Assembly: GCA_002310015.1 (NCBI GenBank) | Contig: DBYQ01000047.1 | Coordinates: 1-25,831, forward strand | DNA from: Bacteroidales bacterium UBA1182 | Lineage (GTDB): Bacteria; Bacteroidota; Bacteroidia; Bacteroidales; Bacteroidaceae | Reading direction: 5' to 3' | DNA: 25,831 nucleotides | Part shown: positions 14,534-25,200 of the stretch, piece by piece | Layout of the letters: each line of letters begins with the position of its first letter | Numbering within the stretch: position 1 is the first letter of the stretch | The notes under the pieces: model-generated | Told to the model about the DNA's origin: nothing | The model's database searches: none | Seen by the model: only the letters and a program-made list of their open reading frames with translations | Translations under genes and position numbers: made by a program

Positions 14534-16497
14534 AAAACGTAATAAAAACAACTCTGTGCATATTGCTGTGTGCCAGCTGCACTGAAGAGAGCAGATATCT
14601 TCAGTATTCCCTCAAGGCTGCCGGCGAGAACAAAAAGGAACTCAAGGCTGTACTGCATCACTACAGCATGGAAGATAAGGACGCAGAGAAACTTGAGGCC
14701 GCCAAATATCTGATAATCAACATGCCGGCCCACTATTCATACCATGATACCGCAGCCATAAACAGCTATTACCGCAAAGCGCTTGAGATACTGGGCACGG
14801 GCCCCAGCCCGGACTGGCAGCGTGACACCCTGAGGCTGATAAGTTATAGGGAGTATGCAGGTATTACCGATAAAACCGTTCCTGACGTGAAGGTTATCAA
14901 AGCTGATTATCTTATTTACAGCATAGACCGTGCGTTCAATGAATGGCGCACCCGCCCGTGGGCCAGGCATCTCACTTTCAGGGAGTTCCGTGACTGGATG
15001 CTTCCGTATAAGGTAACAGAGATGCAGAGTCTGGATGCGTGGCGTGATACACTGTCACAGCATTACAGTGACAGCATAAGCACCATACCTGAAACAGATG
15101 TAAAGCGCAACAGCATATACGGGGCGATAGAGATGGTGCGCAATGAACTGCACTCCAAGCTTTCTGATATAGGACATCGCATAATATGGGAGGATAGAGG
15201 CGGCATTCCCATGCGCAGTGCCGCCACCTGGGTGCGCATGACATATGGCACCTGTAAGGATTATGTCACTATGGGGACGGCCGTGTTCCGTAGCTTGGGC
15301 CTGCCTGCCGTTGTGGACCAGGTGCCTGCATGGGGCCGTAACAGCGAAGGACACAGCTGGTATGTGTTCCTTGATGACCGGGGCCGTGAGCAGCCCACCA
15401 TAAATTCCCTTATTCTGGGTGCCGGATTCCAGTTTTATCCTTATGAGCGCATACCCAAGGTATGGCGTAACACCTACACCATCAATCGTGACCTGGTAAA
15501 ATACAGGAACAGAGCCAAGTATGTGTATCCTTTTGACCTTTGCCAGCAGGATGTCACCAATCATTACAATCTCACATCAGACCTTGAGATAGAGATTGAC
15601 CGCAGCATCAAGCTCAAGGACCGCAGGTATGTCTATATCGCTATGGCGGTGAATGACGGAGGTCCTAAATGGAAAGTTCTGGATTACGGCAGGCTTAAAA
15701 AAGGAGTGGCCTGTTTCAGGAATATGGGACGTAATATGTTGTACATAGTTCTTGGTTATGACGGCAAGAAACTGATACCCATAAGTGCCCCTTTCATCCT
15801 ACATAAGAGTGGTGAGGTGAGTTATGTAGGGAGGTCTGAAAGAGTGACCGTAAGCAAAGACCTTCGTCGTAAGTATTATGAATCATACAATGTTGTGGAT
15901 ATGCGCCGCCGCCTGATAGGAGGCAAGTTACAATGTTCTGATACTCCCGATTTCAAAGATGCGCTAACACTATATACGGTTAAGGATGCCGATATTCCAT
16001 ATCTCATAGAATTGGACGCACCGCGTCCATACAGATACTGGCGGTATCTGAGCCCCAACGGTTCATGGGGAAGTATAGCGGAACTCTCATTCCATGATGC
16101 GGACGGCGGAAAGATGACGGGGCGTGCAATAGCAAACGCTGAAGCCGGTGAGGATGCCATTGAGCGTGCCTATGACGGCAACCTGCTTTCAAACTTTGAG
16201 ATAAACCAGCCGGATGGAAACTGGGTGGGGATGGATATGGGTAAGCCCGTCAAAGTCTGTTTTGCAAGTGTATCCCCCCGTAGCGATGACAATGATATAT
16301 GTCCGGGCAATTATTATGAATTGCTTTTTTTCAACGGCACTGAATGGTGTTCACTTGGCTGCCAGGAAGCAGAAGACAATTCATTGCATTATGACAGGAT
16401 ACCGCTCAACACATTGCTGTGGTTGCGAAACTATACCAGGGGTACTAATGAGCGTCCGTTCATACTGAGAGAAAACGGAGAGATAGAGTGGTGGTAA
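14530..16497 (+). CDS. Transglutaminase-like lipoprotein with C-terminal carbohydrate-binding-like domain
   Basis: A 655-residue lipoprotein. The ATG at 14530 is chosen because it overlaps the preceding stop as ATGA and starts a clean lipoprotein signal (CILLCASC, Cys 17); an in-frame ATG six codons earlier gives a worse signal. The transglutaminase core carries C242 (TYGTCKDYVTMGTAVFRSLG), H275 (SEGHSWYVF) and D282/D283 (LDDRG), the Cys-His-Asp arrangement of the superfamily. Enzymes of this fold are protein cross-linkers, deamidases or proteases. The last 180 or so residues (YRYWRYLSPNGSWGSIAELSFHD...YDGNLLSNFE...WVGMDMGKPVKV) resemble an F5/8 type C (discoidin-like) domain and may bind glycans or a protein partner. 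The last gene of the packed set. Confidence 0.82.
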   Translation: MKNVIKTTLCILLCASCTEESRYLQYSLKAAGENKKELKAVLHHYSMEDKDAEKLEAAKYLIINMPAHYSYHDTAAINSYYRKALEILGTGPSPDWQRDTLRLISYREYAGITDKTVPDVKVIKADYLIYSIDRAFNEWRTRPWARHLTFREFRDWMLPYKVTEMQSLDAWRDTLSQHYSDSISTIPETDVKRNSIYGAIEMVRNELHSKLSDIGHRIIWEDRGGIPMRSAATWVRMTYGTCKDYVTMGTAVFRSLGLPAVVDQVPAWGRNSEGHSWYVFLDDRGREQPTINSLILGAGFQFYPYERIPKVWRNTYTINRDLVKYRNRAKYVYPFDLCQQDVTNHYNLTSDLEIEIDRSIKLKDRRYVYIAMAVNDGGPKWKVLDYGRLKKGVACFRNMGRNMLYIVLGYDGKKLIPISAPFILHKSGEVSYVGRSERVTVSKDLRRKYYESYNVVDMRRRLIGGKLQCSDTPDFKDALTLYTVKDADIPYLIELDAPRPYRYWRYLSPNGSWGSIAELSFHDADGGKMTGRAIANAEAGEDAIERAYDGNLLSNFEINQPDGNWVGMDMGKPVKVCFASVSPRSDDNDICPGNYYELLFFNGTEWCSLGCQEAEDNSLHYDRIPLNTLLWLRNYTRGTNERPFILRENGEIEWW

Positions 16498-16549
16498 GGT
16501 TTCATTTAAAAAAATGGGGAATGAAATAGTGCAAGGAAATATATTCCAT

Positions 16550-16557
16550 TATCTTTG
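16550..16557 (+). promoter_or_regulatory. -7 promoter element for the TolC-RND operon
   Basis: A perfect TATCTTTG, followed by CG, sits 48 bases before the TolC ATG, with a start expected near 16563. No clear TTG is present about 20 nt upstream. It indicates that the export genes can be transcribed separately from the NVEALA cluster. Confidence 0.65.
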
Positions 16558-16605
16558 CGAAAACATAAACCTGATTATTAACAATCATTGTTTGCAGAAA
16601 CAAAT

Positions 16606-18099
16606 ATGAAAATGTCTTTTTCTAAAATCTCAGTTCTGTTTCTGGCTTTAGGAGTGAATACATTTTGCGGGGCGCAAGTCATAGTGCCGCGTACGCTTAC
16701 TATGCAGCAGGTGGTAGATCTGGCACAGGAGCACTCCATAACAGCCATGAACAACAAGAACAATTTTGCAGCATCGTATTGGGGGTTCCGGTCATATAAG
16801 GCCAGGATGTTGCCTCAGTTGAACATGACTGCCAATGTCGGTACTTTTAACCGCACGCTGAACAAGGTGCAGAACTACCAGACGGGTGAATGGAGCTATG
16901 TGGCTGATTACAGCATGAACAATGATGTGGCTCTCAACTTCAGTCAGAACATTCCTCTTACCGGTGGTAGAATCTCACTGAATACCTCTTTGTCACGTAC
17001 AGACCAGTACAATCCTAACAGGTTGACTACCTATTATTCAAGACCCGTGTATCTGTCATACTCTCAGGATATCCTGGGTTTCAATGAGTTCAAGTGGAGC
17101 AAGCAGACTGAGCCTAAACAGTATGAGATTGCCAAGAGGCAGTACATAGAGAATATGGAGCAGCTCAGCCAGAATGCCATTGCCCTGTTCTGGCAGTGCG
17201 TTAATGCTAAAGAGAACTATGAACGGGCTCAAAAGAGTTTTGAGGAGGGCAAGCGTCTGTATGAGGCCGGTCAGACCCGTTTTGAAATGGGTACCATTAC
17301 TCTTGACCAGCTGATGCAGATTGAGGTGAGGGTGCTTAATGACTCTCTCAGTTTGAGTAACAGCCGCGTAAGCCTGCGTACCACAATGAACCGTCTCTGT
17401 TCTTACATCGGTTATCAGGAGGATACGGAACTGAAACTTATTATTGACTACTTTATCCCTGAGTTGGTTCTTGATTATGAGGATGTGCTGGAGCGTGCCC
17501 TTGAGAACTCATCGTTCCGTCTCAGGCAGGAGGTCCAGTACATCCAGAGTGATGAGAGTGTGGCCAGGGCAAAAGCCAACAGCGGGTTCAACGCAACACT
17601 GAGCGCTACGTTAGGATTGAGCGGTACAGCAAGTAAATTCAATGATGCTTTTGTTGAGCTTAAGGATCAGGAACAGGTGGGTGTGAGGCTTACCATCCCT
17701 ATTCTGGACTGGGGCCAGGCACGCGGAAATCTGCGTATGGCACAGGCACAGGCTTTGACCAAACGCAACACTCTGGAGCAGGATATGATTGATTACCGTC
17801 AGGACTTATATACCAAGGTAATGCAGTTCAATGACCAGCGCAGCCAGTGTGAGATTGCCAAGCGTGCCGCACAGCTGGCTGAGGACAGCTATGAACTGGC
17901 TCTAAGGAATTTCAGCAGCGGCAGCATGACCATGTCTCAGCTTGATCAGCTTAAGGATAAGCGTGACTCCGCTCTCAGCACTTACCAGAGCAAGGTGGCA
18001 AGTTTCTGGAGTTACTATTATGATATACGTCGCGCCACGCTTTTTGATTACATAACGGGCATGGATATCAGCGCAGAATTTGATGAAATGATAAAATAA
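16606..18099 (+). CDS. TolC family outer-membrane channel protein
   Basis: A 497-residue outer-membrane efflux protein. The ATG at 16606 is used; an upstream in-frame TTG at 16588 would put extra charged residues before the signal peptide (MKMSFSK...VNTFCGAQ). The two repeated OEP halves are visible, each with long helices: LTMQQVVDLAQEHSITAMNNKNNFAASYWGFRSYKA in the first, and RLRQEVQYIQSDESVARAKANSGFNATLSATLGLSG with IPILDWGQARGNLRMAQAQA in the second. It would form the trimeric exit duct for the adaptor and RND permeases that follow, with 19 bases to the adaptor. Length is within the family range. Confidence 0.92.
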   Translation: MKMSFSKISVLFLALGVNTFCGAQVIVPRTLTMQQVVDLAQEHSITAMNNKNNFAASYWGFRSYKARMLPQLNMTANVGTFNRTLNKVQNYQTGEWSYVADYSMNNDVALNFSQNIPLTGGRISLNTSLSRTDQYNPNRLTTYYSRPVYLSYSQDILGFNEFKWSKQTEPKQYEIAKRQYIENMEQLSQNAIALFWQCVNAKENYERAQKSFEEGKRLYEAGQTRFEMGTITLDQLMQIEVRVLNDSLSLSNSRVSLRTTMNRLCSYIGYQEDTELKLIIDYFIPELVLDYEDVLERALENSSFRLRQEVQYIQSDESVARAKANSGFNATLSATLGLSGTASKFNDAFVELKDQEQVGVRLTIPILDWGQARGNLRMAQAQALTKRNTLEQDMIDYRQDLYTKVMQFNDQRSQCEIAKRAAQLAEDSYELALRNFSSGSMTMSQLDQLKDKRDSALSTYQSKVASFWSYYYDIRRATLFDYITGMDISAEFDEMIK

Positions 18100-18118
18100 A
18101 ACTGAAAAAAAGTAAGGT

Positions 18119-19204
18119 ATGAAAGCATATAAGATAATTGGAGTTATGGTGATTGCAGTTCTTGTTTGCAGCTGCAAGTCTAAGAAAGATAACAATGAGG
18201 CCGTTCAGGACGATACTGAAATGGCACGCGGCAAGTACGATAAAGAGAAGAATGAGGTGACTGTAGCCCCTCTGGAGCGCAAGGTATTCAACAAACAGCT
18301 GGTATGTAACGGCAGGCTGGAGGCACAGAATAAAGTGACGGTACAGTTTGCCGCCCAGGGTACTGTGGCCCAGATTAACGTACGTGACGGACAGAAGGTA
18401 CAGAAGGGACAGATACTGGCCTCTCTTGATAAGGATCAGCCCAAACGCCAGTTGGAGCAGGCCCGTATTTCATTCAGCAAGGCAGAGATGACATTGGCTG
18501 ACCGTCTGCTGGATTATAACTATACACTGGCCGATACCGCCAGCATCCCCGCAGACCAGAAGCGTAAGATATATATCAATACCGGTTTCATTGATGCACG
18601 CATGGCTCTTGAGAATGCAGAGCGTACCTACCGTGATTGTGACCTCAAGGCACCGTTCAGCGGTAAGGTGGCCAGCCTTAAGGGACGTGTTCATGAGCAG
18701 GGAGGGCAGTTATGCACCCTGATAGATGACAGCCGCTACCTGGTGCGTTTCAGCGTACTGGAGACTGAGTATAAGTTTGTGCATACCGGCCAGCAGGTGC
18801 TGGTGTCACCTTTTGTAAACAGTGACGTGGTGCTTAAGGGTTCAATCCTTTCAATCAACCCCACTGTTGACCAGAACGGCCAGATAGCTGTTACGGCACA
18901 GGTGCCCGGATCTGATGAACTGATAGACGGCATGAACGTGCGCATCACAGTTGAGAACAGCCTGCCCAACCAGCTTGTGGTACCCAAGAGCGCAGTTGTG
19001 ATACGTGACAACATGGAGGTGTTGTTCCGTTACAAGGAAGGCAAGAGTGAGTGGACATACGTGAACGTGCTTATGTCAAACACCACTGAGCATGTGGTTG
19101 AAGCTAACAAGGACCGCGGCGCTGAGCTGAACGTAGGAGACCTTGTAATAACCAGCGGTAACCTGAATCTGGGTGATAATGCATCTGTGGTAATTGCTGA
19201 ATAG
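18119..19204 (+). CDS. RND efflux periplasmic adaptor (membrane fusion protein), lipoprotein
   Basis: A 361-residue HlyD/AcrA-type adaptor anchored by a lipobox (VLVCSC, Cys 19). The order is: a beta-barrel strand, the first lipoyl half (VQFAAQGTVAQINVRDGQKVQKGQILASLD), an alpha-hairpin (about 110-170), the second lipoyl half (LKAPFSGKVASLKGRVHEQGGQLCTLIDD), a beta-barrel domain and a membrane-proximal domain (VPKSAVVIRDNMEVLF...). It links the RND permeases to TolC. One adaptor serves two permeases here. It ends two bases before the first permease start. Confidence 0.93.
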   Translation: MKAYKIIGVMVIAVLVCSCKSKKDNNEAVQDDTEMARGKYDKEKNEVTVAPLERKVFNKQLVCNGRLEAQNKVTVQFAAQGTVAQINVRDGQKVQKGQILASLDKDQPKRQLEQARISFSKAEMTLADRLLDYNYTLADTASIPADQKRKIYINTGFIDARMALENAERTYRDCDLKAPFSGKVASLKGRVHEQGGQLCTLIDDSRYLVRFSVLETEYKFVHTGQQVLVSPFVNSDVVLKGSILSINPTVDQNGQIAVTAQVPGSDELIDGMNVRITVENSLPNQLVVPKSAVVIRDNMEVLFRYKEGKSEWTYVNVLMSNTTEHVVEANKDRGAELNVGDLVITSGNLNLGDNASVVIAE

Positions 19205-19206
19205 CC

Positions 19207-22200
19207 ATGTTCAAGACTCTGATACAACGGCCCATAGCGGTGACTATGGTGCTGATAGCGGTTATGGTGCTTGGCATAGTCGCAATAAAGAAACTGCCGG
19301 TATCGCTGGTACCTGATATTGACATCCCGCAGATAACGGTACAGGTTACATCACCTGACCGCAGTGCACGTGAACTTAATGAGACCATGCTGTCAGGCCT
19401 GCGCTCAGAGCTGGTGCAGGTGCCTCATCTTACCGATATCACATGTACGGCACGTGACGGAAGCGGTATCATACAGATGACCTTTGAGTATGGTGCTGAC
19501 GCTGATTACATTTTCATTGATGTGAATGAGCGTGTGGACAATGCCGTCTCCGGCTGGCGCAGCAATGAGGAACGCCCCACTATAGCACGTGCAAGCGCAA
19601 CTGATATACCGGCATTCTTTGTCAACGTGAGCCTTAAGAACGGTGATCCTGCCGGCCTTAGGTTCCTTGAGATGAGTGACTTTACACGTCAGGTTATTGT
19701 ACGCCGCCTGGAGCAGCTGCCTGAGGTGGCAATGGTAGATATATCAGGACAGGTGTTCCCGCAGCTTCTGGTAATACCTGACATGGAGAAACTGCGTGCC
19801 ATAGGCATAGATGAGAACCAACTGAGCAATGCCATCCAGGGTGCTAACGTACGCCTGGGCAATCTCTCCATACGTGACGGTGAGTACCGTTTCAACGTAC
19901 GTTTTGAATCAACGGTAGTGACACGTGAGGACGTGGAGAACGTATATATAAAGATACGTGACCGCGTATATCAGATAAAGGATCTGGCAGAGGTGCGTGA
20001 GGAGCAGCAGAAAGCCAAGGGCATGGTTACAAGTGACGGCCATCAGTGCGTGACTCTGGCTGTGATCAAACGTACTGATGCCCGCATGGCTGATCTGCGA
20101 AAGGGGATAAGCAAGCTGATGGAGACCTTCACCCAGGATTATCCCGATATGGAGTTCACCGTTACGCGTGACCAGACTGAGTTGCTGGACTACTCCATAC
20201 ACAATATGATAAAGAACCTGCTGTTTGGCGCCCTGTTTGCATGTCTTATCATATTCTTCTTCATGCAGGATGTACGCAGCCCCATGCTTGTGGTCATAAC
20301 CATACCTACTGCGCTGATACTGTCATTCCTGCTCTTCTATGTGATAGGAATAACAATAAACATCATATCGCTTTCCGGCTTGGTGCTGGGTCTGGGTATG
20401 ATGGTGGACAACTCCATCATCACCATTGACAACATAACGCAGCGATGGCAGAAGGGTGAACCTCTGGCCGATGCCTGCGTATATGGTACCCAGGAGGTGT
20501 TCACACCTATGCTCAGTTCAGTGCTTACCACCTGCGCCATATTCCTGCCTCTGATATTCATGAGCGGTATAGCAGGTGCACTGTTCTATGATGAGGCTAT
20601 GGCTGTTACCATAACACTGGTATCCGCCCTCATCGTATCAGTGCTGGTTATCCCTGTGTTCTATTATCTGTTCTACAAGAAACAGCCCTGTTTTACCCCC
20701 AACCGATTTATACAGAAGATAAGCGTGGGCGGTATGACAAGCGGATATGAGCGTATCATAGGCTGGTTCTTCCGTCACAGAGGCGTGATGTGGTGCATAT
20801 TCGGCGTTTCAGTGCTGGTTATAGGCGTACTGTTCAAAGAACTGGACAAGCAGAAATTACCTGAACTGTCACACAGTGATACGCTTGTAAACATTGAGTG
20901 GAATGAGAGGGTATCAGTTGAGGAGAACAACAGCCGCTGTGAGAAGATTGTAGCTCAGTTCCCTGATCTGATTGAGCAATATACCTCAATGACCGGCGCC
21001 CAGCAGTTTGCCCTGTCACATACCCGTGAGACAGGCATAAGTGAGGCTATAATCTATCTTAAGGCCGGAAGTGTGGATGACATAAAAGAGATAGAATCAC
21101 GCGTGGGTGATTTCATTCACAGCAACTGGCGTGAGGCGGTCTGCACCACTCAGGCATCGGGTAATATCTTTGACATGCTGTTCTCTGAGAAGGAGGCTCC
21201 CGTGGTGGCACGCCTCAGACGCAGTGACGGCAAGACGCCAGAGCCGGACCAGCTCACCACACTGCTCTCAGAGATACGCAATGCCCTACCCGGCATCACC
21301 GTTCAACAGCCGGAATGGAATGAGTACATTGAACTGGTTACTGACCCTGAAAAACTGGCTCTCTACAATGTAAGTTTCAGCCAGATCTTAGGGTATCTGC
21401 AGAACTCTATGAACGCCAGCTCCGTGCTGCGCATATCAAAGGGTGACATATCAATGCCCGTGGTCATAGGTGTAGGTGAGAAAGAGGCACATGACCTTAT
21501 ACAGGGCAGTTACATTGAAACCGGAGGCAGCCGTGTACCGCTTGAGATACTGCTTAAGGAGACCCGTAACCGTGACCTGAAGCAGATAACAAGCGGCGTG
21601 GACCGTGAGTACTATCCGTTGGTACTTGACGTCAAGGGACGTGAAGCCCGCCACGCTATGGAGACCATCCAGGAGATAGTACGCCAGGATGACCTTTTTG
21701 ACGTGTCATTCACAGGTTCATACTTCAGCAACCGTGAGATGATAAAAGAGCTGTGTATGGTGCTTCTGGTATCCATCCTGCTGCTCTTCTTTATCCTGGC
21801 TGCCCAGTTTGAGAGTCTTGTACAGCCGTTCATCATCATGAGTGAGCTTATAATTGACATCTTTGCGGTACTGGCAGTACTGTGGCTCTTTGGTGAGAGC
21901 CTTAACCTGATGTCAATGATAGGTATGGTGGTTATGTGCGGTATCGTTATCAATGACTCCATACTTAAGGTTGATACCATCAACCGTCTGCGTGAGAAAG
22001 GATATGGGCTCAAACATGCCATACTGGAGGCCGGCAGCCGCAGGCTCAAAGCCATTGTTATGACTTCACTGACCACCATACTTGCCATCGCTCCGTTCCT
22101 GGTGCGCGGTGATATGGGCAGTGACCTTCAATATCCCCTGTCATTGGCTTTGATAAGCGGTATGATAGCCGGTACGTTTGTGAGCGTGTTCTTTGTACCT

Positions 22201-22239
22201 CTGGCTTATTACGTAATCTACAAGAAGTCTGAGCGATGA
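19207..22239 (+). CDS. RND efflux permease, first of two
   Basis: A 1010-residue proton-driven inner-membrane transporter of the AcrB/HAE type, with the standard architecture: a membrane helix at the N-terminus (RPIAVTMVLIAVMVLGIVAIKKLPVSLVPDIDIPQITVQV), two large periplasmic loops and two blocks of membrane helices. In helix 4 the proton-relay aspartate is D401 (LGMMVDNSI), but the second Asp of AcrB is Asn here. In helix 10 the AcrB lysine position is N916 (CGIVINDSI). Similar substitutions occur in other RND subfamilies. It overlaps the second permease by 4 bp, as in heteromeric pumps such as MdtBC. The substrate is unknown. Confidence 0.93.
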   Translation: MFKTLIQRPIAVTMVLIAVMVLGIVAIKKLPVSLVPDIDIPQITVQVTSPDRSARELNETMLSGLRSELVQVPHLTDITCTARDGSGIIQMTFEYGADADYIFIDVNERVDNAVSGWRSNEERPTIARASATDIPAFFVNVSLKNGDPAGLRFLEMSDFTRQVIVRRLEQLPEVAMVDISGQVFPQLLVIPDMEKLRAIGIDENQLSNAIQGANVRLGNLSIRDGEYRFNVRFESTVVTREDVENVYIKIRDRVYQIKDLAEVREEQQKAKGMVTSDGHQCVTLAVIKRTDARMADLRKGISKLMETFTQDYPDMEFTVTRDQTELLDYSIHNMIKNLLFGALFACLIIFFFMQDVRSPMLVVITIPTALILSFLLFYVIGITINIISLSGLVLGLGMMVDNSIITIDNITQRWQKGEPLADACVYGTQEVFTPMLSSVLTTCAIFLPLIFMSGIAGALFYDEAMAVTITLVSALIVSVLVIPVFYYLFYKKQPCFTPNRFIQKISVGGMTSGYERIIGWFFRHRGVMWCIFGVSVLVIGVLFKELDKQKLPELSHSDTLVNIEWNERVSVEENNSRCEKIVAQFPDLIEQYTSMTGAQQFALSHTRETGISEAIIYLKAGSVDDIKEIESRVGDFIHSNWREAVCTTQASGNIFDMLFSEKEAPVVARLRRSDGKTPEPDQLTTLLSEIRNALPGITVQQPEWNEYIELVTDPEKLALYNVSFSQILGYLQNSMNASSVLRISKGDISMPVVIGVGEKEAHDLIQGSYIETGGSRVPLEILLKETRNRDLKQITSGVDREYYPLVLDVKGREARHAMETIQEIVRQDDLFDVSFTGSYFSNREMIKELCMVLLVSILLLFFILAAQFESLVQPFIIMSELIIDIFAVLAVLWLFGESLNLMSMIGMVVMCGIVINDSILKVDTINRLREKGYGLKHAILEAGSRRLKAIVMTSLTTILAIAPFLVRGDMGSDLQYPLSLALISGMIAGTFVSVFFVPLAYYVIYKKSER

Positions 22240-25200
22240 GCCAACAGCCCACAACAGGAAAAAGCCACGCTTTTTCCATTATCCTGATAATGGTAGTCCT
22301 GATGCTGGTGGGAGCCGCCTGCATACCCATGCTTAATATCCAGTATCAGCCCAGATCCTCCCAGCAGACCATCTCAGTATTTTTCTCCTACCAGGATGCT
22401 TCTGCACGTGTGGTGGAGAGTGAGGTGACATCAGTAATTGAGGGTGCACTGAATACTGTGGCCGGCGTAAATGATATCCAGGCATCATCATATAACGGAG
22501 GTGGAAATGTGTACCTCACCTTTAAGGAGGGTACCAATATGGAGACAACACGCTTTGACATATCCACCCGTATGCGTCAGATACAGTCCAAGCTGCCTGA
22601 GGGTGTCAGACCCCGGGTGAGCGGATCTGCGGGACGCGGCGGCGGTGAGCCTACCACCATCCTGCAGTACACCATCAATGCCGATATGCCTCCGGCAGAG
22701 ATAGTACGCTACGCCCAGGATCATTTGATTACGCCGCTTTCACGCATTGACGGTGTGGAGAGCGTCACCACATCAGGTGCCATGCCGTTTGAGTGGGTGG
22801 TTACCTTTGATCCCAATTCACTGCGTGCAGTGGGCCTAAGGCCAAGTGACCTGAGCCAGCCTCTGAGCAACTATTTCCAGAACAGTATTGTGGGAACAGA
22901 GATTATGGGTGACAAGCTTATGCTGGTACGCCTTAAATCATTGAACCTGCAGGGTGAGCTGGAGCGTATTCCCGTAAAGAAAGTAAACGGAAGGCTCTAC
23001 TGTATAGGTGATTTTGCCACTGTCACTTACCGTGAGCAGAAACCTTTAAGCTACAACCGTATCAACGGCCTTAATACCATTGACCTGACTATTGACGGTG
23101 AGGACGGCATCAATACGCTTGCCGTAGCAAATGAGGTTAAGGCACGCATGGATGAACTCAAGGCAACTTTCCCTGACAACTTTGCCATAAGGCTCAATTA
23201 TGATGCATCAGAAAACATAAACAATGAGATACAGAAGATATTCTTCCGTGCCATAATCTCACTGGCCATCCTGCTGCTGTTTGTGCTTGCCGTAAGCCGC
23301 AGTTTCAGATACCTGTGCGTGATAGGACTTACCATCACGGCCAACCTTCTGAGCGCATTCATCTTCTACAACCTGTTCAACATTGACATTGAACTCTATT
23401 CTATGGCCGGCATCACGGTGTCATTAGGCATCATCATAGATACCGCCATAGTCATTGCTGACCACTATTCATACTACGGCAACCGCAAGGTTATGACCTC
23501 AATAGCCTGCGCTCTGTTTACCACCATCGCCGCATTGCTCATAATATTCTTCCTGCCCAAGGATTCAAGGGAGAATCTTACTGATTTCATATGGGTGATA
23601 GTGATAAACCTAACCCTCTCAATGATTGTGGCGTTCCTCTTTGTGCCGGCACTGCTGCAGAAGATTCCGCTGGGCAGAAAAGGTGTGGTAAAGAACACCA
23701 TAAAACGCAGGCGCAGGCTGGTGCTTATTACAGCGCGCTATGAGAGGTTCGTGGTATGGAGCCGTGCCCACAGATGGATATATGTGGTTGGCATACTGCT
23801 ACTGTTCGGCATACCCATACAGCTGCTTCCGGCATCGGTCAAGCATAAGGACAGCTGGGATGGTGATGAAATCAACAAGAAGGGCCTGGTGGGTCTATAT
23901 AATAAGACCATAGGCAGCAAGTGGTACCAGAGGAACAAGCAGTGGTTTGAATATCCTCTGGGAGGCGCATTCAACCTGTTCCAGAAACATGGCAGCGGCC
24001 GCCTGTCATTCAGCCATGAGGAGCGCCCGGAGGTGGTTATGCATGTATATGCCAATATGCCAGAGGGTTATACCGTGCAGCAGTTGAATGACATTGTGAG
24101 CGAGATGGAGAACTGGCTCCAGCAGTTTGATGAGATAAGCATGTTCCGCACCAGCCTGAGCGGCACATCAGGAACCCTTGAGATAAGGTTCAAGAAGGAG
24201 TATGAGTTTACAAGGTTCCCCATGCAACTAAAGCAACAGCTGTGGGCCAAGGCTACACGTTACGGCGGAGCCACCTGGAGTATTCCGGCTCTTGACGATA
24301 ATGACCAGTATCTCACCAACAGCGTTTACCGTACAAGCTGGTCACACTCCATACAGCTTTATGGATATAACTATGACCTGCTGTACCGTTATGCTGAGGA
24401 ACTGATAGATTCACTCAAGCTGAACCGCCGAGTGAACGGTCAGGCCGGATTCTCAGCCGGCTACAGTTCATATGTAAGGAATGAGTTCTGCATAGACTAT
24501 GACAGGGAGCGGATAGCCCGTACCGGAATGAACCTTAACGGCTATTTCTCATTCCTGGGAGAGCAACTTTATGACAATTCAGCAGCCTCTGTATTTGACG
24601 GGCAGCGTGACGTACCGGTAAGGCTGGTGTCAAGTGAGCGTGACTATTTTGACCTGTGGCACATACGTAATGACATGATCAGCATTGACAGCATACAGAC
24701 CCGCCTAAATGACATAGGCAGCATTACCAAACGCCGCACCGGACTCAACATAGAGCGTAGGAATCAGGAATATACCATAGCAGTAGGATATGAGTTCATC
24801 GGCTCCTATGACCTGCTTAACCGTATGGAACGTGACATCATCAAGAAGATGAATGACAGGCTGCCCATGGGATTCCATGTGGGTAGTGAGCGCAGCGATT
24901 ATGGCTGGTGGCAGGCACAGAAACAGCGTACCGCACTTATTTTTGTGGTCATCCTGGTAATATTCATGATATGCTCCATGTTGTTTGAGTCACTGCGTCA
25001 GCCTTTGGTGATAGTGCTGCTTATTCCCATAAGCTTTATAGGTCTGTTCCTGGCATTCCCCACGTTCAGCGTCAACTTTGGTCAGGGCGGATTTGCCGCC
25101 ATGATCATGCTGTGCGGTATAACAGTCAATGCCGGTATCTACCTTACATCAGAGTACCGTACCATATCCGGTGTCTCCGGGCGTTCAGACCTAAGGACCT

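Noticed and set aside
15055..15564. 169-codon open frame on the - strand opposite the second transglutaminase-like gene
   Set aside because: Antisense shadow of a well-supported coding region; no domain recognised.
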